In this document: in pieces, positions 6,721-11,033 of the stretch | Layout of the letters: every line of letters begins with the position of its first letter | Position numbering within the stretch: position 1 is the first letter of the stretch | Assembly (NCBI GenBank): GCA_964558315.1 | Contig: CAZLCL010000024.1 | Span: 1 to 12,358 of the forward strand | DNA from: MWCM01 sp964558315 | Lineage (GTDB): Bacteria > Patescibacteriota > UBA1384 > XYA2-FULL-43-10 | DNA length: 12,358 nucleotides | Reading direction: 5' to 3' | Program-made: the position numbers and the translations under genes | The notes under the pieces: model-generated | Told to the model about the DNA's origin: nothing | Seen by the model: the letters and a program-made list of their open reading frames with translations, nothing else | Databases searched by the model: none

Positions 6721-6929
6721 AAGGAAAACACCACCACAGATTTAATCCACTGATTAACACTGATAAAAATATATTAAAAGGAGAACATCACCACTGATTT
6801 TATTCACTATTCAGCACAGATAAATAATATTAAAAGGAGACACCACCACTGATTTTATTCACTGATTGGTATGGATTATGAACAGATAAAAGCATCTGTG
6901 CAGATCTGTGGAATAAATCTGTGGGAGTG
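6721..6929. repeat. tandem and inverted CCACAGATTT-type repeats upstream of rplS
   Basis: Three direct copies with a spacing of about 56-57 bases begin near 6721, 6778 and 6834. Each has an A-rich string with GGA(G)A, then CACCAC(A/T)GATTT and a CACTGATT-like string. The third diverges after about 40 bases. The sequence ending near 6926 is an inverted copy: its reverse complement, CACAGATTTATTCCACAGAT and on, matches copy 1 at 24 of 30 positions. The block can therefore fold into a large hairpin directly before rplS. Confidence 0.75.
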
Positions 6930-6939
6930 TTCACATACT

Positions 6940-7536
6940 ATGGAAAAAATGTTATCAAAATTTACAAAAAAGAATCCGCCACTCGTAAAGAGTGGTGATA
7001 CGGTAAAAGTTCATATCAAGGTTAAAGAGGGTAATAAGGAGCGCGTCCAGATTTTTGAAGGACTGGTGATTGCAGTTAAACACGGTGTCGGTTTAAACGG
7101 CACCTTTACCGTTCGCAAGATCTCGCTTGGTGTTGGGGTTGAAAGAATTTTCCCTCTTCATTCTCCAAGAATTGTTAAAGTGGAAAGAATTAAACAGAGT
7201 AAAGTTCGCAGATCTAAACTTTATTTTATGAGAGATTTACGGGGTAAGAACGCCAGACTAAAAGAGCTTAATCGTGAGCCACAAGTTTGGGAAGAGAAAG
7301 AAGCAGAAGAAGAGTTGGCAAGATTAGCCGAAGAGAAAGCTAAAGAGGCCGAAGCAATTGCCGCTAAGAAAGCCGCAGAAGAAGCAAAGCTCGAAGCTAA
7401 AGTAAAAGCTGTGGCCGGAGATAGAATTCACGAAACCGCAGAAGAGGTTAAAGAGGTAGAGCAGGGTAGTGCACCGGATGAAAAGAAGGCTGAGAGCACT
7501 GAGGAAAAAGCCGAAAAAGCCGCTGGAGATAACTAA
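6940..7536 (+). CDS. rplS: 50S ribosomal protein L19 with an acidic/Ala-rich helical C-terminal extension
   Basis: L19 is a large-subunit protein at the subunit interface. Family signatures are clear: VKSGDTVKVHIKVKEGNKE, RVQIFEGLVIAV, FTVRKISLGVGVERIFPLHS, then SKVRRSKLYFMRDLRGKNAR. The core is about 110 residues, as usual. Another ~85 residues rich in Glu, Ala and Lys follow and should form a charged helix or coiled coil. The frame is also open from an ATG at 6871, but those 23 extra codons lie in the inverted repeat (6871-6926) and do not resemble L19. I therefore chose the ATG at 6940; the ATG at 6949 is an alternative. The ribosome binding site is not strong (GGGAG, 13 bases upstream). 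A terminator follows the gene. Confidence 0.95.
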   Translation: MEKMLSKFTKKNPPLVKSGDTVKVHIKVKEGNKERVQIFEGLVIAVKHGVGLNGTFTVRKISLGVGVERIFPLHSPRIVKVERIKQSKVRRSKLYFMRDLRGKNARLKELNREPQVWEEKEAEEELARLAEEKAKEAEAIAAKKAAEEAKLEAKVKAVAGDRIHETAEEVKEVEQGSAPDEKKAESTEEKAEKAAGDN

Positions 7537-7544
7537 TAGTAGAG

Positions 7545-7569
7545 ACTACACGGTTGAACACGGATTATA
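7545..7569. repeat. copy of the ACTACACGGTTGAACACGGAT repeat after rplS
   Basis: It differs from 5879-5903 inside rpmA at only three of 25 positions. Here it is untranslated and lies between the rplS stop and its terminator. The same element thus exists in coding and non-coding form in this window. Confidence 0.75.
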
Positions 7570-7586
7570 TAAATAGAATATAATAG

Positions 7587-7616
7587 AAAACGCTCATATT
7601 AACTGGGGCGTTTTTT
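7587..7616 (+). terminator. intrinsic terminator after rplS
   Basis: AAAACGCTC pairs with GGGCGTTTT (9 pairs, one T-G wobble) around a ten-base loop, and the right arm runs into TTTTTT. It lies about 50 bases after the rplS stop. Confidence 0.85.
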
Positions 7617-7776
7617 ATATAAAAATTTTTTAGATAATTATTACTGTTGAAATTGAACATCGCTGTTGCCAACACCCAAACCATATTCTTGAGCTGGCTT
7701 AGAGAGGGGCATCTGTTATGGAATGGATTGGATAGCGACCTGTTCGTTAGTGATTGATTTATGATATGTTATTATC

Positions 7777-8115
7777 ATGATACAAGTTGAAAAGATTTCT
7801 ATGAACGAGCTCAAGGAGCTGTCTAAAAAAATGTTTGGCAATTTAGTAAAGGCAGTTGTTGACGTTGAAAAAAAGATACTGGTAGTTGACGCAGAGATGC
7901 ATGCGGATGAAGAGCAGTTTCTGTTAGAAAGCGGTTCGCGCCAGCAAGACCTTTGGGGTATAAACCTATATCCGGAACTTGATGGCGATGATTTTATTGA
8001 ATTTGATTCGATGATTGATTTGCGCCCCTCGCAAAATAATCGCACTAGAGGTGTGGATTATCCGGGAATCCAAAAGAAAATTATCGGAATAGTTAACGAA
8101 AAAGTTATTAAATAA
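7777..8115 (+). CDS. DUF5674-like protein of unknown function
   Basis: A protein of 112 residues with a recognisable conserved pattern: MNELKELSKKMFGNLVKAVV, then LVVDAEMHADEEQFLLESGS, QQDLWGINLYPEL, FIEFDSMIDLRPSQNNRTRG and a C-terminal ...IVNEKVIK. From memory this matches the DUF5674 family, common in Patescibacteria and some cyanobacteria. The biochemical function is not known to me. The HADEE, LWGINLYP and RPSQNNR strings are the most family-like parts. There is no signal peptide or membrane segment. I kept the ATG at 7777 because the residues before MNELK fit the family. No Shine-Dalgarno sequence is visible, and a TGATATGTT string seven bases upstream would allow a leaderless message. 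It is followed at 72 bases by another small unknown gene. Confidence 0.8.
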   Translation: MIQVEKISMNELKELSKKMFGNLVKAVVDVEKKILVVDAEMHADEEQFLLESGSRQQDLWGINLYPELDGDDFIEFDSMIDLRPSQNNRTRGVDYPGIQKKIIGIVNEKVIK

Positions 8116-8118
8116 CTA

Positions 8119-8182
8119 GATCTTCGCTATTCGATTGTAGATCATAGTCTGAGAAAAATCGAAGACCTTTGCAGGAATGACG
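8119..8182. repeat. possible decayed palindromic element
   Basis: GATCTTCG (8119-8126) and CGAAGACC (8160-8167) are complementary at seven of eight positions. The block ends in GCAGGAATGACG, the reverse complement of a GTCATTCCTGC end like those of the TGTCATTC elements elsewhere in the window. It fills most of the gap between two small genes. This is weak evidence. Confidence 0.3.
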
Positions 8183-8187
8183 AAATA

Positions 8188-8520
8188 ATGAATATGTTGC
8201 ATCATAAAAATTTAACCGAGGAAAAATGGTTCGGCTTATCTTTGGCTGAGCAAATGGCTAATATTGGGAGTGAGGTAGAGCGCACAATAATTTGGAAAAA
8301 CAAAAAAAATATCGAATATTCCCAGCTTGCGTTTGAGCGTGCCTTAGAGCTAATAGACATTACGAGGCTCGATCCGAAAAATAAGCTCAAATTGCGCGAG
8401 CTTTGCCGCATGCGTGAAATATTAGTTGATTGGCATTTTGATAATGAATATCAATCAACGGATGAATCATGGCAAAAATATTTTTATGCTTTTAATTATT
8501 TGGCACGGATAGGCGATTAA
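8188..8520 (+). CDS. conserved-looking small protein, function unknown
   Basis: A soluble protein of 110 residues. The sequence reads like a real, mostly helical domain: LSLAEQMANIGSEVERTI, then YSQLAFERALELIDITRLDP, LRELCRMREILVDW and a C-terminal WQKYFYAFNYLARIGD. I recall similar short hypothetical proteins in Patescibacteria and other bacteria but know no function or family name with confidence. There is no membrane segment, metal site or known catalytic motif. The ATG at 8188 is preceded by CAGGAA 11 bases upstream; a second ATG at 8194 is possible. The gene stops 25 bases before the Nudix gene, so the two may be cotranscribed. Confidence 0.75.
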   Translation: MNMLHHKNLTEEKWFGLSLAEQMANIGSEVERTIIWKNKKNIEYSQLAFERALELIDITRLDPKNKLKLRELCRMREILVDWHFDNEYQSTDESWQKYFYAFNYLARIGD

Positions 8521-8545
8521 ATATTTTTAAAATGAGTGAGGATTT

Positions 8546-8962
8546 GTGGAAAATAATACTGAATATATTCAAAAAACTACTCAAAAAGTGCTGTTCGAGC
8601 GTGATGGTAAAATCTTGATGATGAAAGACACCAAAGATCACTGGGAGTTGCCTGGTGGCAGAATAGATTTTGCAGAGGACGCTGATACTGCACTGATGCG
8701 CGAATTAAAAGAGGAGATGGGGCTTAATCCACAGCAATATAGTATCGGGAATATAATAGGCAACTTCAAGATCGTTAGAGAATTTCCGGATAAACATTAT
8801 CATTTCATTGTTTTAGTATACGAAGGCAAGCTGAATGTCGAAAATTTTGTAATATCCGACGAGCACACCGAGTGCGGCTGGTTTACTATCCCTGAGATAT
8901 TAAAGCTAGATATGCTGTCGGGTTATAAAGAGTTTTTTGAGAAACTCAGTCAAACTAAATAA
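8546..8962 (+). CDS. Nudix hydrolase
   Basis: Nudix hydrolases cleave nucleoside diphosphates linked to another group, using metal bound by the Nudix box. The box is complete at residues 38-60: G38, E44, then R52-E53-L-K-E56-E57-M-G59-L, matching Gx5Ex7REUxEExGU. The upstream ELPGG and the strand KVLFERDGKILMMKD are typical. The length of 138 residues fits a minimal single-domain enzyme. The start is GTG at 8546, the first usable codon after an in-frame stop at 8537, with GAGG just before it. The substrate cannot be told from the sequence: house-cleaning (oxidised nucleotides), NDP-sugars or mRNA caps are all family options. It lies 25 bases after the preceding small gene. Confidence 0.93.
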   Translation: MENNTEYIQKTTQKVLFERDGKILMMKDTKDHWELPGGRIDFAEDADTALMRELKEEMGLNPQQYSIGNIIGNFKIVREFPDKHYHFIVLVYEGKLNVENFVISDEHTECGWFTIPEILKLDMLSGYKEFFEKLSQTK

Positions 8963-8998
8963 AATTTGAATAAAACACTAATTTTTTATACAGTTGCT

Positions 8999-9026
8999 TA
9001 GACAGCCAACATGTAAATACTACAAT
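8999..9026 (+). promoter_or_regulatory. candidate promoter of the TrpR-like gene
   Basis: TAGACA (8999-9004; five of six matches to TTGACA) and TACAAT (9021-9026; five of six matches to TATAAT) are 16 bases apart. The AT-rich candidate operator boxes begin directly after the -10. The TrpR-like gene starts at 9102. Confidence 0.5.
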
Positions 9027-9029
9027 ACA

Positions 9030-9048
9030 ATATAGTAATATAGTATTA
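9030..9048. promoter_or_regulatory. candidate operator: tandem ATATAGTA boxes upstream of the TrpR-like gene
   Basis: ATATAGTA occurs twice in direct tandem (9030-9037, 9038-9045). The 11-base string ATATAGTATTA (9038-9048) has its exact reverse complement at 9553-9563, just after the gene. TAATA-TAG-TATTA is also a small palindrome within it. The position right after the -10 would suit repression. The sites are seen in the sequence; regulation is inference. Confidence 0.4.
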
Positions 9049-9101
9049 TAAATGCAGAGATAAAAATATTAAGGCGGGGGTGATTTATTAAGGAGGGATT
9101 A

Positions 9102-9536
9102 ATGAGAAAGATCGGGCGTAAGAAAAATAAAAGATTGCGGGAGTATCAATTTGATATTTTAGCAGATTTCTTGGCGAGTGCGAAAAATCGCCAGGAGATA
9201 GCCGCTATTTGCCATACCATTTTTACACCGAGCGAAAAGGAAGCGATTTCGCAAAGAATCGCTATCTGGTATGAAATTAAAAGTGGTAGCACATATTTTG
9301 AGATTGAGGGAAAATATGGCGTTTCACCCGCCACCATTTCAAAGGCCCTTGATGTGTATGTAAAACATAGCCAATACAATGAACAATTCAATGAAGTGGT
9401 TAGCCGTTATAAGCCACCGAAATTTGCCGAGAAAATTATAGATGACAACCCAGATATTATGCCCACAAGCCAATTTAGTGGTGGCGTTCGACAGTTATTG
9501 CGAGATAATAAAGCTTCTCACAAATCTTCTAAATGA
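9102..9536 (+). CDS. TrpR/YerC-YecD-family helix-turn-helix DNA-binding protein
   Basis: A protein of 144 residues resembling the YerC/YecD branch of the Trp-repressor superfamily. An all-helical N-terminal half is followed by IFTPSEKEAISQRIAIWYEI (40-59) and a helix-turn-helix around SGSTYFEIEGKYGVSPATIS (61-80). The family binds DNA as a dimer; true TrpR senses tryptophan. No tryptophan genes are in this window, so the effector and targets are unknown. The C-terminal ~45 residues (after YKPPKFAEK) are polar and may be a flexible tail. AGGAGG five bases before the ATG is the strongest ribosome binding site in the window. AT-rich ATATAGTA-type boxes lie both upstream and downstream, suggesting autoregulation (inference). 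Confidence 0.8.
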   Translation: MRKIGRKKNKRLREYQFDILADFLASAKNRQEIAAICHTIFTPSEKEAISQRIAIWYEIKSGSTYFEIEGKYGVSPATISKALDVYVKHSQYNEQFNEVVSRYKPPKFAEKIIDDNPDIMPTSQFSGGVRQLLRDNKASHKSSK

Positions 9537-9546
9537 TCGTAAGTTA

Positions 9547-9576
9547 ACACTTTAATACTATATCGTAATAAAGTGT
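9547..9576. promoter_or_regulatory. inverted repeat after the TrpR-like gene, candidate operator
   Basis: ACACTTTAATAC (9547-9558) and GTAATAAAGTGT (9565-9576) are complementary at 11 of 12 positions around TATATC. No T-tract follows, so it is a poor terminator. It contains TAATACTATAT, the exact reverse complement of the string at 9038-9048 before the same gene. It could be a second binding site for the regulator or a control site for the downstream yraN. Confidence 0.45.
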
Positions 9577-9725
9577 GGAGAATATTTTAACTATTTATGG
9601 GTTTGTTTAAAGAGAGTTATTATCATAAGAAATAATAAATGATATTTCAAATAAATCTGTTAGGATCAAAGGAGAGAATACTATAAAATCATCTTAAGCG
9701 AATAATTAATAGCTAATTATGGATA

Positions 9726-10091
9726 ATGGACAAGACTAAGAACAAAAATACAGGCAATCTTGGCGAACAGAAAGCTGCCGAATATTTAATTTCAAAGGGT
9801 TATAAAATTCTTGAACGAAATTTGAAGTTATTCTGCGGAGAGATTGATATCTTGGCGCAGGAGGGGAAGATACTTGTGATTGTGGAAGTTAAGACAGTGC
9901 GTGGTGCGAGATTTGGCTTGGCGCAGGATCTAGTGCGCTATAAGAAACAGCAAAAGCTACGCGACTTGGCGCGTGCGCTTATGCAGGAATATCCAAATAG
10001 ATCCATTAGAATTGATGTGATCGGGCTGGATTTAAGCGACTCAGAAAAGCCGAGAATAGAGCATTTAATAAATGCAGTAGAAGGAAAATAA
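9726..10091 (+). CDS. yraN: YraN/UPF0102 family endonuclease-like protein
   Basis: A small protein of 121 residues with the UPF0102 layout: GNLGEQKAAEYLISKGYKIL (10-29), ERN, then GEID (38-41) and VEVKTVR (53-59), followed by a helix with KKQQKLRDLARAL. The E-x-D and E-V-K residues form the PD-(D/E)XK-like nuclease site seen in this family. The cellular role is poorly defined; relatives are linked to DNA processing or resolvase-like activity. The length is normal for the family. The start at 9726 (ATG) has only a weak ribosome binding site; an orphan AAAGGAGA string lies ~55 bases upstream with no start after it. A hairpin terminator follows about 115 bases downstream. The family assignment is firm, the function is not. 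Confidence 0.92.
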   Translation: MDKTKNKNTGNLGEQKAAEYLISKGYKILERNLKLFCGEIDILAQEGKILVIVEVKTVRGARFGLAQDLVRYKKQQKLRDLARALMQEYPNRSIRIDVIGLDLSDSEKPRIEHLINAVEGK

Positions 10092-10094
10092 AAA

Positions 10095-10125
10095 TTTCTA
10101 ATTCCTAATTTCTAATGACTAATAA
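10095..10125. repeat. AT-rich TTTCTAATTCCTAA-type repeat after yraN
   Basis: Reiterated CTAATT/CTAATG units directly follow the yraN stop. The style is like the AT-rich repeats around the methyltransferase gene. The remaining spacer to 10206 is very AT-rich with nothing else recognisable. Confidence 0.5.
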
Positions 10126-10206
10126 AAATCACAAAAAACAATTAAAAAATTTGAATAATTATAACTTGGACTTATTAATTTAAACTTATAACTTTTTAAT
10201 TATCTT

Positions 10207-10226
10207 ATGGCGCTAGGCGCCATTTT
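10207..10226 (+). terminator. hairpin terminator between yraN and the GC-rich island
   Basis: ATGGCGC-TAG-GCGCCAT is a perfect 7-bp stem with a three-base loop, running into TTTT. It lies upstream of the start signals of the GC-rich gene, so it most likely ends yraN transcription and insulates the island. Confidence 0.65.
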
Positions 10227-10234
10227 GTGCTAAT
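10225..10234 (+). promoter_or_regulatory. candidate extended -10 for the membrane-protein gene
   Basis: TTGTGCTAAT directly follows the terminator hairpin. It resembles TTGTGATAAT (11015-11024), which follows the next terminator before gltX. Transcription from it would begin near 10241, about 43 bases before the GTG start. No -35 is evident. Confidence 0.35.
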
Positions 10235-10283
10235 GTGACGGCTAGAGAGCGATACAAACCCGGAATCTGAAAGGAAGATTTCC

Positions 10284-10844
10284 GTGCAAGGGTACAACCA
10301 TGGGGTAAGTTCGCGTTGGACGGTGATCGTTGTTGTCGTGATCGTTGCAGTTGTTGTGGTCTTCGCTATTCTGGCGGCCAAGGCCGTCTGGGGCGAAGAT
10401 TCCCAGTCTCCCTGGGGCCAGCCGGCCAGCACGGAGCAGATCGGCAGGTTGGTCAAAAGACTTCACGACTCCGGCCTGCTTTGGCACGGAGTTGGTTATG
10501 CTGTGCCAGATGGAGAGGGGCGAAGCGACCTTCTGCAGGCCGGCGTAGTTGTCGGCCACATTTGGGCCATGGTGGGACAGGGCAAGCCGGTTGTAGTTTC
10601 ACTGTCTGTTGGGGTGAGAGAAGCAAAACTCGCCCCCCCGCAGGAAAATGTAAGACGCGGGGTCGCGAAGTTTTTCCGGGGAGAATGGGTGTTCGGTGAC
10701 GTTACCGACTCCTTTGACCACCCGGATGTCGCTAAGGTTTGGAGGATAACGCGCAAGGGGGATGGCATGGTCATCCAAGGCTGGTCGCTTGTGGAGGGTG
10801 GCCAGCTCCTCGGGCTTGTCATAAAAAAGGTAGAGGGGGGGTGA
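10284..10844 (+). CDS. unrecognised single-pass membrane protein (GC-rich gene)
   Basis: A protein of 186 residues, not matched to any family I know. Residues 13-32 form one very hydrophobic Val/Ile segment (TVIVVVVIVAVVVVFAILAA) preceded by Arg11, so it is probably an N-terminal membrane anchor with the ~150-residue remainder outside. That part is polar to mixed and shows WGQPASTEQIGRLVKRLHDS, VVVGHIWAMVGQGKPVVVSL, FFRGEWVFGDVTDSFDHPD and a strand-rich end (VIQGWSLVEGGQLLGLVIKK). It is globular-looking, without cysteines or an obvious catalytic motif. The start is GTG at 10284, with AGGAAG six bases upstream. 10381-10560 is 63% GC by count, far above the neighbouring genes, which suggests transfer or different constraints. 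A small ORF follows five bases after the stop, and terminators bound the pair. Confidence 0.8.
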   Translation: MQGYNHGVSSRWTVIVVVVIVAVVVVFAILAAKAVWGEDSQSPWGQPASTEQIGRLVKRLHDSGLLWHGVGYAVPDGEGRSDLLQAGVVVGHIWAMVGQGKPVVVSLSVGVREAKLAPPQENVRRGVAKFFRGEWVFGDVTDSFDHPDVAKVWRITRKGDGMVIQGWSLVEGGQLLGLVIKKVEGG

Positions 10845-10848
10845 TGAG

Positions 10849-10944
10849 TTGAAATTCAAGATTTCCGGGGATCTTGGCAGTTGCAGCACAATCGCGACTG
10901 CCATCGTAGGGTGCTTTTGGGTGCTGTGGCTGATCTGCCACTAG
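10849..10944 (+). CDS. possible 31-residue hydrophobic small protein
   Basis: A TTG-initiated frame starting four bases after the stop of the membrane-protein gene. It encodes KFKISGDLGSCSTIATAIVG, then CFWVLWLICH and a stop. The C-terminal half could span a membrane. A purine-rich GAGGGGGGG run lies upstream. Against it: the start is non-ATG, and its 3' part overlaps a strong RNA hairpin (10919-10949) that could explain the sequence without coding. It is unrecognised and speculative. Confidence 0.3.
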   Translation: MKFKISGDLGSCSTIATAIVGCFWVLWLICH

Positions 10945-10949
10945 CACCC
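10919..10949 (+). other. strong hairpin at the end of the GC-rich island
   Basis: GGGTGCTGTGGC (10919-10930) pairs with GCCACTAGCACCC (10937-10949) over 12 pairs with one bulged T and a TGATCT loop. No T-tract follows. It lies 15 bases before the terminator hairpin, so the transcript 3' end would carry two tandem stems. Confidence 0.6.
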
Positions 10950-10963
10950 AAGACGCATGTCCT

Positions 10964-11004
10964 GTGCCCCGCCGCCGTTCTGGCGGGGCACGACGTCTAT
11001 TTTT
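10964..11004 (+). terminator. intrinsic terminator ending the GC-rich island
   Basis: GTGCCCCGCC (10964-10973) and GGCGGGGCAC (10982-10991) form a perfect 10-bp GC stem with an eight-base loop, followed after a short spacer by TCTATTTTT. It separates the island from gltX. Confidence 0.8.
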
Positions 11005-11014
11005 ATGCATCAAA

Positions 11015-11024
11015 TTGTGATAAT
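11015..11024 (+). promoter_or_regulatory. candidate extended -10 of gltX
   Basis: TTGTGATAAT is an extended -10 (TG, one base, then GATAAT, five of six matches to TATAAT). It ends ten bases before the GTG start at 11034. Transcription would start at about 11030-11033, leaving almost no leader. Confidence 0.45.
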
Positions 11025-11033
11025 TTATTGTTA

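Noticed and set aside
6425..6745. Open frames of 106 and 61 codons across the GC-rich block
   Set aside because: Composition is Ser/Arg/Pro/Cys-rich with no domain, and there is no ribosome binding site. The DNA is explained better by successive hairpins.
7617..7776. tRNA or small gene between the rplS terminator and the DUF5674-like gene
   Set aside because: No cloverleaf arms, no supported frame and no clear hairpin were found.
8963..8987. Weak terminator after the Nudix gene (AAAATT..AATTTTTT)
   Set aside because: Only six A-T pairs around a long loop; too weak to call.
9547..9576. Intrinsic terminator after the TrpR-like gene
   Set aside because: The stem is AT-rich and is followed by GGAG and not by a T-tract. 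A protein-binding site fits better.
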